A stretch of 64,000 nt of DNA, from assembly GCF_010093595.1 (NCBI RefSeq), contig NW_022985445.1:372001-436000 (forward strand). Direction: 5' to 3'. A program made the position numbers and the translations under genes. This document shows positions 10,206-20,999 of the stretch, piece by piece (within the stretch, counting starts at the first letter, position 1; every line of letters starts with the position of its first letter). The DNA comes from Mytilinidion resinicola (Eukaryota > Ascomycota > Dothideomycetes > Mytilinidiales > Mytilinidiaceae). The notes below the pieces were generated by a model, which saw nothing but the letters and a program-made list of their open reading frames with translations, did not search any database and was not told the DNA's origin.

Positions 10206-13001
10206 TCACGTTTCTTGGTCTCCAGCCGTGCTTGACGTTACCGAAACATTACTACTTCTTGCAAACTTATCCATGATCCAGACATCATCGAGCCTAGGCT
10301 TATTAGCATGAGCAACAGATACTGGCGAAAAAGTGACGTACGGCATAATAAGATTTGGGTTGATAAAGCGAGCACCGCTCTCACGCGCTTCGTCCACTGT
10401 CTGACGGTTCCGCATGCCAGATCTGTTATGGCCCTGAGGAGAGAATGCCTCGTCTTGAACGCCCCGACCCAGGTCTGAGTGCTCCGCACTACGTAGACTT
10501 CGTAGAGCTATGAATGTCATAAGAGGTTTGTATGTCCTGTTATACAAGTAACTGAACCACAAGGTTGCTAGAACTAGTGGGATTATGAGGACAGATCGTT
10601 TGAAGGCTTTCTTCAATGCAAGCTGCCCCGCCGTGGTGAGCTGAAAAAGTACCATGCCGACGGTAACACGATCGCACATCATGATCCAGCCTTTTCCGGT
10701 AGAGTGTTGGCGGTGATCCATTGCATAAAGCAGCTGGTACTTATGGACAAAGTGGCCAATGATGAAATAGGCGAGACCAGAGAGCAGGACCATCCATGAG
10801 GAGCGAAGAACGCTGTACACCATGCATATTATGAAAATAAGAATCGTCTGGGGCAGGAAGAAGCCGTAGCTGAAAGTGGGAGGTTGAACAAGCTCCGCGA
10901 AATCTAAGGACAGCGTTAGACCAAATCTATTTTATCAAACAAGGTGAGTACGTACCTCGTGGCGTTTTTGCTCCAATCCGGTTGATTGGGTACAATGTCA
11001 GAGCTCCAATCTCCAGCAAGCGCAGGGGAAAGAGTCCAAACCCTTGAAGAATGATGAAGTCGACGTAGAACAGGAGAAGTTTCTGCAGGGATACTGCCAG
11101 AGCGTTGGCAAGGTTGGTGGTATCCTTCAGATTCTCGCCAAATCGCTCGAACATATCAAGGACTCCAGAGGCAGTACCCAAAGCAGTAAAGACGACGAAG
11201 AAGTTGAAGAATGTAAAGAAAAAGTTCTTAGAGATAACCGAAAGCTCCACGTCTCCTTGCGAAATCATTCCTTGTAGATTGGCAAGCCCTTTGTGAAATG
11301 TTAGCAATGAGCTTATGGTGACATCCGTCCATACGTACAATCATAGAAAAAAGGTACAAGGACATTGAGCAATGTGAGCGCCAGGGTCGGTAACTGTGTA
11401 TTGACAATGGATTGAAGGTTAGGATGACTGTCGAGTGCGTCCGCTAGCCCAGGCCACACCTCGTGGATGGAGCATGTATTGAGTAAGCCTGCAACTGGTA
11501 CGAGGACGATGGTCCAGAGCACTGTAAGTACAGAAATGAAAATTGTAATGGACCAAGCTCTGAGCATTCTCTTGGAACGAGGAAGATAAGTATTATGCCA
11601 GACAACGTCTGACGGAGCCGGGCTGTTGTTCGCCAGCAACTGTAGCGGGGAAGGGTCAAGAACAGCTTGAATAGCCATTTGCTATGAATCGTCTGGTCAG
11701 TTATGATGAATTGTACATGCGATACATGCACTTACTGCGCTAGCTACGCTGTCCATGGTAACGAATGCCAGTGGCGTTGGGTCAAACTCCTTTTTGCGGA
11801 AAGCCTTAATCTCCTCATCGATCCTTCGAAGTTTCTCTTCGTAATAATCAATGGCGTCGACTGTCCTGTATCGAAGCCTGAAACGACCATGCCAGATCCT
11901 GGTAACCGGTCGCTGCCTTGCATACGGAGTGACATGGTGGGAATGACCGTTGAGAAGCTGAGCATCTTCGCTTTCGTTTTCCGTCTCCGTCTCTACACCT
12001 GGCGGTGTGGGCTGGACGATAGGTAGGGTCTCGAGGCTCCTCTCCACGCGCCGCTTTCCAAGATGCACTGTCCACGCTTCTTCCAACTTTCGCAATATGC
12101 CACTCCTCTGCGTTATACGGTCGTCTAACTCTTTCCAATTTTTGCACAGAGTGACGCTCTCTACTTTTCCGATCTGCAGATCTTCCACAAACTCCTTTAT
12201 TTTGTCCTCGGACCTCAGCTCTGGTGGCACTCCTGAGAGGCGAATGGTACGGTCGGTGATAGTGGTCTGGCTTCCGAGGTATTCCTGCCGTATTTCTATG
12301 ATCTTCCGTGTCTCCGATACCATCAAATACATAGCAAGGCCAGTAAATAAATACGAGAAGGCTAGGTACATCCAAAGGTAGTCTGTCGTGTACACGGTGG
12401 GTATGCTCAGGGTTTGCGCCCAGCTAGAGCGAGCCACAAGCTGCACAGGCTGGCTGGCATGACCCGCATAAAGGGACGTGGAGTTTGGTTCAGGGAGCTC
12501 TTGTTTAGACTTGTCGGGATATTGGTCGTGTACTGGCTTGATGACGACGAGCGCAAAGAAGAGGGTGACGCAGAGGAATTTGATAGCCATTTTGAAGAAG
12601 GCTAGGTACTGTATCGCGGTTCAGTAAGAGCATGTGAGCCTCATAACTCCACGACGTACCACATAGGCATCCAGACCCGCCGAAGCCAACACTTGTTCCT
12701 CTGTGATGCGCCATAACGGCAGGATCCAGCCAAAGAAGCTATCGGGGAGCTCGGGAAGTGTGGTAGTTCGGTCAACGTTCTTTTTGCGCGCGGCATAGAG
12801 GCCTTTCCAGCGCGGTCGCAGAAACTGTGCAGCCGTTAGCAGACTTCGGGCACCCAGGCGACAAGCGCATACACAAAAAGTCAGGAAAGCTGTGATGCCG
12901 AGTGCGACGGAGATGGAGATTTGGATGGTCGTGTCCCGCGGGTGCTCGGTGCCGAAGGGATCACTGAGATGGTTGCTGCAGGTACCGGTATCGTTCTTCA
13001 T
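10206..13001 (-). CDS. CSC1/OSCA-type calcium-permeable stress-gated cation channel (DUF221, RSN1-like)
   Basis: Five exons (minus strand): 13001-12660, 12608-11736, 11681-11339, 11288-10956 and 10903-10206, encoding 862 residues; every junction keeps frame. The family forms TMEM16-like mechanosensitive or osmosensitive channels in plasma or internal membranes. The N-terminal late-exocytosis-type part has a TM helix after the ATG (SISVALGITAFLTFCVCACR). A long cytosolic loop (about residues 190-380) follows, then the channel core with VPFFYDWLANLQGMISQGDV, ISKNFFFTFFNFFVVF and KYQLLYAMDHRQHSTGKGW, all hallmarks of RSN1_7TM. The splice that rebuilds W in FYDWLANLQG is strong support for the model. 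It shares a short divergent intergenic region with PCH2. The substrate is inferred from the family only. Confidence 0.9.
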
Positions 13002-13213
13002 GGCGGAAGAGCGGCGGCAACATGGGCGGGCGATGGGCAACAAGAGGGAGAGTCGTGTGCTACGTCGGGCGCGGTGATGACGCCGAGGTCTAAGTTTGCC
13101 CACGCGCTGCACCCCCACGATTCAGAGAACATTTCTAGAACACTGCAGGGTCTCCAGCCTCATCTTCTCCACCAACCACACCTCACTACGAACACGACCA
13201 TCCCACGCTCCCG
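13002..13213. promoter_or_regulatory. Divergent promoter between CSC1-like channel and PCH2
   Basis: 212 bases separate the two start codons, which face away from each other, so both promoters must lie here or overlap the 5' ends. No specific factor site is claimed. Confidence 0.5.
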
Positions 13214-15298
13214 ATGGAGACGCGATGGACCCAATTCAAGCTGGAGTCCATCGAAGCCCGGCTTACAGAACTGCCGGACAGTCCTGGAACTATTCCTTGC
13301 GCGTCGCCGTCTGGCCTTCCTCCACTGCCTCCACTGCCGCGTGGGTTCTCACCATTTCCTGGCTTCTCCCCAGTCCCGCCAAGTCCCAAGAGCAGTCCCC
13401 GGCCTAAGAGGGCGGCAGATGAAGCGAAGCCTACCATCTTTGTCGAAGTTCGCCTTACGAACACTAGCGGGAGTTTTGTGCGAACGGATATGGTAGGTGA
13501 TAAATGTCAAGCTCATGATATTGATTTGATCTAACTACTTCTACAGGTACGTGAGGAGGTCACAGAATGGCTCAAAAGCTCTTACCCAGACTCGCTCCGC
13601 GTTGGCCAAGAAATCGATGATCACAGTACGTTTTAATTGTCCACTTTTAGCCAGCGATGGGCAGATGGGTGAACTAACGGTTGTGGAGTGTTTCAACAAC
13701 TCCCGCATTCGAGTACGATTGAGACCATCAGCGTGTTCGACTGCTCCCTTACTGAAGAGATTAAGGATGTTCGAGGATTCGACATTTCAGACGTAAAACT
13801 AGACGTGCAAGCATACTACTTCCAGGAAGGAGACCATGACTCTCCCTCCAAGCGACGGACTGCTGGAATCGACGCCGACGAGGACGACATGCCTCAGCTT
13901 CGAGTCACAATGTTACCAAGCAGGTCGCTGAACGGAGCCTGGGACTCGTAAGATCACTCTAGTTTCGCCTAGGATAGCAAGCTCACTGATGCCTATAGTT
14001 TGGTATTCGATGATCCAATACCGTCTCGACTACTAAAGTTCATGACACGCATGAGTAAGGAGAGACGCGGTGTTGCGTATTGCAAGGCTGATGACAGTGC
14101 TAACAATCTCAGTGACTCTCTTCAGGAACCCAGCCATCAACTCCTCCGTTATTAACTGGAACCGCTTGATGCTTCTTCATGGCCCACCAGGCACTGGAAA
14201 GTCGACGCTCGCCAAAGCACTGGCGCAAAAGCTTACCATTCGCCTTGGCAAACACTTCACTCAAGGCAAGCTTGTTGAGATTAACGCACAAGCTGTTCTT
14301 AGCAAATGGTTCGGTGAGAGTAGCAAGCTTGTCGGCAGAATGTTTGATGCCGTGCTAGCTCTCGCTGAAGAAGAAACAACGCTTGTCTGCTTGGTGATCG
14401 ATGAAGTGGAGACGTTGACTAGTTCGAGAGAGAAAGCATCGAATAGCAATGAGTGTGGCGATGCCGTCAGAGTACGTACACTCTTGTACAGCTGCAGCAG
14501 AATTGCTTCGCTCAAGCTGTTACAGTCAGTTGAGTAAATCATTGACGAAAGATCAATCAATAGGCAACGAACCAGGTTCTCACGGCCCTCGATCAACTCC
14601 GTCACCGCCAGAATGTGATCGTCATCTGCACAAGTAATCTCATCGAAACTATCGTGAGTGTCAACCCCATGTTACTTGCTCCATTGCTCATCAGACTCCA
14701 GGATGTAGCATTCCTAGACCGGGTGGATATCAAGCAATTTGTTCCATGCCCGCGTGCAGAGGCCATTTTCGATATCTTTCGTTCATCTATCAACGAGCTA
14801 ATCCGCTGCGAACTGCTAGTCCCGTCGCCAGACCCTAAAGACGTAGTCGTATGGCACCCGCGTGTGCCCATGAAGGTCCATTACGAGCACGCCTGGGAAA
14901 CCGACGCCTGCTGGAGGAAAGAATTCGCAGAGGCAAAGTTCATCTTTCCTCTTCATGTTACGATAACGAACCTGAATCACCGCCCCAATTCTCCATCGCG
15001 GAGAGTTTTGCGAGCCGCAAAACGGTGCGTGGGTTTGAGCGGGCGAACTCTCCGTCGCCTACCGTTCCTAGCACTGGCCATGTACACCGACAGGGAGCCA
15101 TGTAAAGTATATGAGGGACTCGCAGCGCTCAGTAGAGCTATCGATGTAGAGTTGAAGAAGAATGAGCCGATGCAAGAACGCATCAAGGACAGTTATGTGG
15201 ACGAGAAAGACATGGAGGAGGAAGAGCTGGAAGAAGATGGGGAGAGACCGTACACGCCAACTGTACAACATCCTTACTACGACATGACGAATAGCTGA
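13214..15298 (+). CDS. PCH2: Pachytene checkpoint AAA+ ATPase Pch2 (TRIP13)
   Basis: Seven exons: 13214-13492, 13547-13625, 13689-13947, 13999-14054, 14113-14471, 14564-14653 and 14702-15298; 572 residues. Pch2 remodels HORMA-domain proteins (Hop1, Mad2) in meiosis and the spindle checkpoint. Seen in sequence: an N-terminal region ending DSLVFDDPIPSRLLKF, Walker A GPPGTGKSTLAKALAQKL, EINAQAVLSKWFGESSKLV, Walker B LVCLVIDEVETL, then NVIVICTSNL, FLDRVDIKQF and GLSGRTLRRLPFLALAMY, which are Pch2-type AAA motifs in the right order. The intron at 14654-14701 is 48 nt with no stop, so retaining it would keep frame; conservation (ETI then DVAFLDRVD) supports removing it. The segment at about 14880-15010 is poorly conserved and a further intron there is possible. 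Confidence 0.9.
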
Positions 15299-15963
15299 TT
15301 CCCGCGCAAAGGACGGGCGAGAGGACTTGTGACGCTGCACAGCTAGGACGTTGATCGAGAATATCTAGTAGCGGCAGTCGATGTACGAAAAAGCTCCGTC
15401 TCCCGTACTATGCGAAACAGCAAACCGGTCTTCGAGAGTGGCATACGTGCGTACCCGATCAGGCATGCTCTAGAAGTGTTTTAGGTCGTAGTGGAAAGGC
15501 CAAGCAAGGGAAGGAAAGTTCGTCTTCACATGCTGTGACCAAACCAACCTACTTGGAACGCGCACATTCCCTTGATCCGTCTGCATACCTTGGAGTTTGG
15601 AATCCTGCGGTGAAGGAAGTGCGTCACATTTCGAAGCGCGAGCGACGGGACGAATGAGGATGAAGGCATCGGGAAGTAGACTGAAGGTATGGCCGAGGAG
15701 GTGGTTCGTGTGCGCCGGCGGCCGAAGACGATACTTCAGCAGCCGCTAAACTGCAGGGTTATGATTTGGTCATGTTTGCTTATGCGAAGGAATGTTTTGG
15801 TAGCCGACAGTGACGGTTATATAGTTCTGTCACTCTCTAAAGGGGCCCTATTTGACAGATCACTGGGAAATTCAGACTTCCGGAAGCCATTTCTAAGTGC
15901 CTCGGGTCAACGGCCGGTCTCGTGGTCAATCCTCCCACCTGCGACGATCGAAGCATATGGCGA
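15299..15963. other. Intergenic between PCH2 and HET gene (convergent)
   Basis: 665 bases with only short weak frames. No repeat or RNA gene recognised. Confidence 0.6.
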
Positions 15964-17967
15964 CTATCGACAGAGCGAATCCGGCCACTCAAACACAAAG
16001 GGGTGATTCGCCTCTCCATCAAAGAAGCATAGCCCATTAGCCCACTTCCTGTTCTTCAGCCTTGCTAGTCCGTTGGTTGTATTTATGCTGACTTCCACGG
16101 ACACGTACTTCGCAAGGCTGCGGTACTGCGAGGCCTCTTGTTTCCGTTCCTTTGTACGAGACCATGACGTAAAGATATACGTCGGCCCTGAGTGCCGCAA
16201 CTCATCGCGGTCTCTAGTGAAAATTGCCCGGTAAGGTACGCCTCGGCCTCCTTTAGGCAAGCCTCCGATAGGTCGGGCGAGCTGGAGGTATTTCTTAGAA
16301 TCTATTGCATTGACTATGCAAGCTGCCATCATGTCCATACAATATTTCGAAGGCCAATCGTCGCTTCCAACTGGCGACTCGTTACCGTTCAGATAAGCTC
16401 GAAGGTTGTTTGCTAAGCGCTGATAACGTTTCTTGTTTCTCTGATTGAGCACTTCAAGGAGGTCAAACATACGATGCCGCTGGTAATCGTCAAGTCCGTT
16501 TCGGAATATATTATTTTGGTTCAGGTCCTTGTCCTGGAAGAGTAGACTTTGCCGTAGACGGTCTGGCCGGATCACGTCTGAGAGTTTCCACAGGATACCC
16601 TCGGTATGAATACCAGCGGCTGAAAGGCGACTGACAGGGACACGACAATGTTTGATGAATGTTAATGCTCCATATTGCAAGGGAGGGCCAATACTCATTG
16701 ACTGGTCCTCCAGGAAGTCGAATATTCTCTTGCTAAGAGCTGTCTCCTCAGAGTCGGTCTTGATCATTTCGCCGTTAGACATACAGAGTGTGAGAATGCC
16801 GAGGCTTAGGCTCATAGCCTGGTCCTTCGCTATCTTTGGAACCAGAATTCGAGTGTTGTAACTGCAGACGTTGGCAGCAATTGCTAGAATGTCCGATGGT
16901 TCCGTTATCTCGCGGTAGTCAAGGTCCTTGAAAACGCTGACTGTTATCTTCCTTCGGGCATCACTCTCCACCCCGCCGTCTTCATACTTATGGAGAACAT
17001 TGTATGCACCGGCTCGTCGGAGGATTCTCTCGCATCTCCTTCTTGCGGAGCAGTCGTGCTCCATGCTTTGGCAAAAGGCCAAGCAAAAGAGCGTAGCATA
17101 CTTCTTGAACTTTTGTGACTTGATTACAAGCTCACCTGTGAGCTTGCCAAGTTCTCTTTGCGCGTATAATGATTTGACGAGCCCATCCGCATGGCGAATG
17201 AGAAGCCACATCTTCGTTCCAGAGAGGTAATCTTCTTGAAATACCCAAGCCCTGCTCCACCAGTGGTCTTCCGTGATTAGAACGAGAAGTTCTAAAACTT
17301 TATACGCTGTCCCAGCACTTATTCCTTCTTCCAAGGCCGGGAATCTCCGATCTGGCTTGTCCTGAACAATCCGGCCACCTAAAAGGTCGGATAGGCAGTC
17401 TAACTGGTCTTGGGTCTGGATCTGTACCCAGATGTAGCCAATCGCAAATTTACATCGCTTGTACACTAGGTCCATCGATTGCACTGCTATCTCTTTTTCG
17501 TCGGAGCCCTGATTGATTGATAATTTATCAATCCAGAAGGGAATCATCTCGCGCTTTCCCCGCTTATGCTGAATGAAACGGATGATCCGATCGAGGACTG
17601 TATTACGTACATCGACCGGGGCATTCGTCCGCGGTAGCCAGTATCCACCTGTATCTTCGGGTTCTCCTTTAGCTGCGTGCCATGGGTAAGATATAGCAAC
17701 ATAGTCTTTGGCTGACGAGCACTGTGCCAGCATGATCTTGGGAGGCCTTGAGTGATGTCCGTCCAAACGTCGTTGCTTGCCAGGGTCCGTTGGTAGAAAG
17801 CATTTCAAGTTTCTCAGAAACTCAACCGACTTGATGTTGAATTCTCCACGTTGTGCATATGTGTCTAGAACGCTCCAGCGCAGAGCCTCTCCGGTTCTAG
17901 CTCGCAGCGCTGCTAAAGAGCATGCCGTGTCGTCAATCACGTTGTTGGAGACCGTTGGCTTGCTCAT
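15964..17967 (-). CDS. HET-domain (heterokaryon incompatibility) protein
   Basis: An intronless frame of 667 residues from the first ATG at 17967; the frame extends a little upstream but without another ATG. The HET domain occupies about residues 85-200: YVAISYPW (about 89), FWIDKLSINQ (about 144) and a MDLVYKRCKFAIGY block, the three classic HET motifs. The C-terminal 450 residues show no domain I recognise. HET proteins trigger cell death when incompatible hyphae fuse, and have been compared to NLR-like immune modules. The family is large and fast evolving, so no specific locus name can be given. An octamer tandem repeat lies just upstream of the start. Confidence 0.88.
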   Translation of the reverse strand: MSKPTVSNNVIDDTACSLAALRARTGEALRWSVLDTYAQRGEFNIKSVEFLRNLKCFLPTDPGKQRRLDGHHSRPPKIMLAQCSSAKDYVAISYPWHAAKGEPEDTGGYWLPRTNAPVDVRNTVLDRIIRFIQHKRGKREMIPFWIDKLSINQGSDEKEIAVQSMDLVYKRCKFAIGYIWVQIQTQDQLDCLSDLLGGRIVQDKPDRRFPALEEGISAGTAYKVLELLVLITEDHWWSRAWVFQEDYLSGTKMWLLIRHADGLVKSLYAQRELGKLTGELVIKSQKFKKYATLFCLAFCQSMEHDCSARRRCERILRRAGAYNVLHKYEDGGVESDARRKITVSVFKDLDYREITEPSDILAIAANVCSYNTRILVPKIAKDQAMSLSLGILTLCMSNGEMIKTDSEETALSKRIFDFLEDQSMSIGPPLQYGALTFIKHCRVPVSRLSAAGIHTEGILWKLSDVIRPDRLRQSLLFQDKDLNQNNIFRNGLDDYQRHRMFDLLEVLNQRNKKRYQRLANNLRAYLNGNESPVGSDDWPSKYCMDMMAACIVNAIDSKKYLQLARPIGGLPKGGRGVPYRAIFTRDRDELRHSGPTYIFTSWSRTKERKQEASQYRSLAKYVSVEVSINTTNGLARLKNRKWANGLCFFDGEANHPFVFEWPDSLCR

Positions 17968-18044
17968 TGTCAACGTACGAATATGCAGTGTCGAGTACCA
18001 GTTCTCAGCGCGATCAAGTGTCGTCGAGATCAATCGTTCAAGTG

Positions 18045-18080
18045 AGGCAGCTAGGCAGCTAGGCAGCTAGGCAGCAAGGC
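18045..18080. repeat. Short tandem repeat, 8-bp unit AGGCAGCT
   Basis: Three perfect and one near-perfect copy of AGGCAGCT followed by a degenerate one, about 80 bp upstream of the HET gene start. It probably lies in that gene's promoter or 5' UTR. Confidence 0.85.
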
Positions 18081-18645
18081 AACCATGAACAGAATTTCGT
18101 CGAGTCAGACTGCTTATTCAGTATTTAAACACTGAGTCGGCATAACTATGAAGAATCGGTAGTTACGAGCTTGAAGGTTGACAATATAGTATCTTTCCAA
18201 TTGCCTAGGCTTCTTACCTGTTGAGCTCCGAAATCTCATGTCACGTGATGCATTCGAAGGGGTTGTATGCAAGGCGAACTATTCTTAGGCGAGGTATGAA
18301 GACCAGTGTTACTCTCCAGTAAAAGTGTATCGAAGAATCTTAAGTTGAACGTGAGGTTCCTATCTAAGTTACACTCGATCTATAATTGGCTTGAGACCAA
18401 ACATATTGACACCTCGCCTCGTTGTCGAGCTATGACTGCCCTCACATCTCGGACCTTTGCGTACAGAGGTAATTACTCAATTCTCGTTAGAACCAACACA
18501 CTCCACGCAGAGGGCAGTGATGCTCCTACAATCGATACCTACACGATCCGCCTGTTCGTCTGACATATACCGCGATAGAAGGATGTTGACAGTTTCATTG
18601 AGTTTTGTGATATAAAAAAGTCCAAGTGGGCTTCGATTAGCTCCC

Positions 18646-18867
18646 TCATGAAAGCCCTTCTTCTATGACACTCTTAACCCAGGCGCGATAAGCCTTCTCA
18701 AACCCCGAGAGAACGCCCGGCAGGAAACCGCAGATGCCATGTTGCGTGAAGGGTTTGATGAGAGACGTGCGCCCCAGCTGCAACCCTAGAAGACCCATCT
18801 GGTGACCTAGAGCAATCGGAGCCGACTTACGACGCTCGCAGGCTTTTACACTTCCACACTTCCTCAA
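18646..18867 (-). pseudogene. Possible gene fragment, unknown family
   Basis: A 73-codon minus-strand frame reading like a genuine protein end (GLLGLQLGRTSLIKPFTQHG, then GFEKAYRAWVKSVIEEGLS before the stop). I do not recognise the family, and no matching upstream exon was found, so it may be the last exon of a lost gene or a small gene. Function unknown. Confidence 0.35.
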
Positions 18868-19060
18868 TAGCCAGCGCAGGCTTATATCTCCAGGTTATCT
18901 GTACTTTCCGCACCTCCTGGATGTTAGCAAAACTCTTAACCTCAATCTACATCGACATACTCAAACCTCCGGCCACCCCAAGGACACAGTAAAGTTGTAT
19001 AATGCCTCACAGCCGAAACGGAAATTTTCTCAAAGTTGCTGGCAATATTAGTAGATACAA

Positions 19061-19380
19061 TCAAACGTGACACTGGTCATACATAGGATCTGCACCAGGG
19101 CAGACTTTATAGCAAGATATCGGAACGTTGTGCATATCCGGTGCTAGAGTATAGTGCTTATTGATATCGAGGTAAGGAAACAGCTGCCCTTTGCATGGTC
19201 GATATTGGACGGGGCGAAGATGTAATCTTCGTCAAAGCTGAACTTCCGCTGAAAGAAACGCTCCATAAAAGCATTCACAAGTGTGAAGGGCCTTCTGCTA
19301 GGCTCTCCAGGAATATCTTGAACTTAAAGCTTAAAGCAAATACGTTGCGGTAGCGCCTTATCATAGCATTGGGAATCCAT
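19061..19380 (-). pseudogene. Decayed coding sequence with stop and frameshift, unknown product
   Basis: On the minus strand, protein-like sequence runs from about 19380 (MDSQCYDKALPQRICFKL), through an in-frame TAA near 19327, to NAFMERFFQRKFSFDEDYIF and APSNIDHAKG. A single-base shift near 19190 moves it to another frame, which continues PYLDINKHYTLAPDMHNVP to CPGADPMYDQCHV and a TGA at 19061-19063. Composition on both sides of the breaks is coherent, so I read it as one broken gene. Family not recognised. Confidence 0.5.
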
Positions 19381-20999
19381 GGTTGTTAAAAGGAACGCAT
19401 AGCGGCAAAGCCTTGTTGATTAGTTGGAATATTTTTTGCGGTGTTCTGCTTCTTGCGGTAGTCCTATCTACTGTGGTCTCTGGGGTATTGTGGGCGGATG
19501 GGCCGTACGTGAATGTAAGCTGTATCTCGAGAACACCACTCAGAGATTCTTATCGCGGGGTCAATAGGGGAGTGCGAAGACAGCTTTCTTGAATTCGGAG
19601 TTGAAGAAGGTGAATGCACTGTATTTGAAATCACGTCCCACCCACAACACTTACTCCGGGTATCTCTATAGGAGTCTGGGCGCTGAATTGGGTGATCTGA
19701 TGAAGAATCAAATTGTACGAGTCTGTGAGATGTATGAGAGAATCGGAGGGAGTTAGGATCAATTGATTCTCGCTATTATTGAAGGTCTCAGCAATCATGA
19801 TGGCCTTACCTGCCACCCTCGAGGTGAAATCTACTCGGGTGAAAACGGATGAAGCAGCGCTGAGACTACGAAGTATCTCTGCACAGCTGCCTCACACCGT
19901 AGAATTACCTAGGTAGCAATGACGACGATGCCTGATGTCTGATCTGAGTCTTTGATGATGCTGCCATCACTGTTGCTTCGAGGGTGTGAGGGTAGCATCC
20001 GTGATCATGTGTCGCTCTGCTCGACACTGAGTGAGTCATCAGCTTGATGTCAACACGGCCCTCAGCCCTTGTGCACTGCAGTCAGGCAGTCGGGACCAAC
20101 CTCCGCTTCGTATTTCGTAACGGGGCCCGCGGGGTGCGAGAGCTAAAAGTAGGGGAGTCGGCCAACCGGACTTACGGACTGCCATAAGCACCGAGCAAAA
20201 AGAGGCTACGCGCTCCATAGACCCCCTTTCAGGCAGACATAGTGCTTGCCAAGGCCAACGGCACGGCCAATCGCCGCGTGGTCGTCGCGTTGCAACAGCC
20301 CATCCGGACGAAAGATGGACAGCAGGGGGTGCGGTCAGTGAATTGGTCGGCGAGCCGAGATTGAGCGGGCCGGACTTAGCCTGGAATCGCTCGAGTACCG
20401 AGCCGGCGAAAAGGCTGGCCCGTTAAGAATCGCCAAGCCGTACCCGATGCACGGGGAGGCCGCGCCACAGCCTGGCAATCATCAGGCCGACCGTGCGACT
20501 CGAGACGGGTGCACGCCGTGCGAGCGCGCGTGCTGTCCTGGCGACGCTGCCTGCCGAGCCTCGCGTGCGATTGCTGCAAGTCTGCGACGCGAGAAACTCT
20601 GTCCCGCGGAATAGCGCATTTGTTCGCGGGCCTTGCAGAGTGCGCAGGCGCTGTTTTCGTCCGTGAGAAGGTTCCCAGGTGCCAAGGTTGTGCTCCTTTT
20701 GTGCCGCCTCTCGAGTGCACAGGCCATCCGGTGACTCGGCGACTCGCCTACCGCCCCTCTTGGGCCTGCTCGCGATCTCTGGGCTCTTGACTCCAGTGCG
20801 ACACCACATCCCTGCCACCTACACTCGTCCGTTCCTTTTGGCTGTCGCCATCCACCTGTCGCCATTGCCCTGCCTTCTGGCCCTCCTTTAACCTACCTTA
20901 TAAGCACCCTGCAGCCCCCGACGTCGATTCCCTAGCCTTGTTCCACCTCTTTCCCCCGCCACTTTCCCTTCTTTCTTCAAACGCTCCGTTACCGCCATA

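Larger units (their letters stand above)
18081..20999. other. Gene-poor region with decayed gene pieces and MFS promoter
   Basis: About 2.9 kb without an intact gene. Three pieces look like former coding DNA (described separately at 18646-18867 and 19061-19380, plus a plus-strand frame at 19383-19592 with a transmembrane-like stretch around LLISWNIFCGVLLLAVVL). From about 20050 the base composition becomes GC-rich, and from 20850 pyrimidine-rich, which fits the promoter and 5' UTR of the MFS gene. Confidence 0.55.

Noticed and set aside
18306..18563. 85-codon plus-strand frame in the gene-poor region
   Set aside because: Composition is not protein-like and no homology is recognisable.
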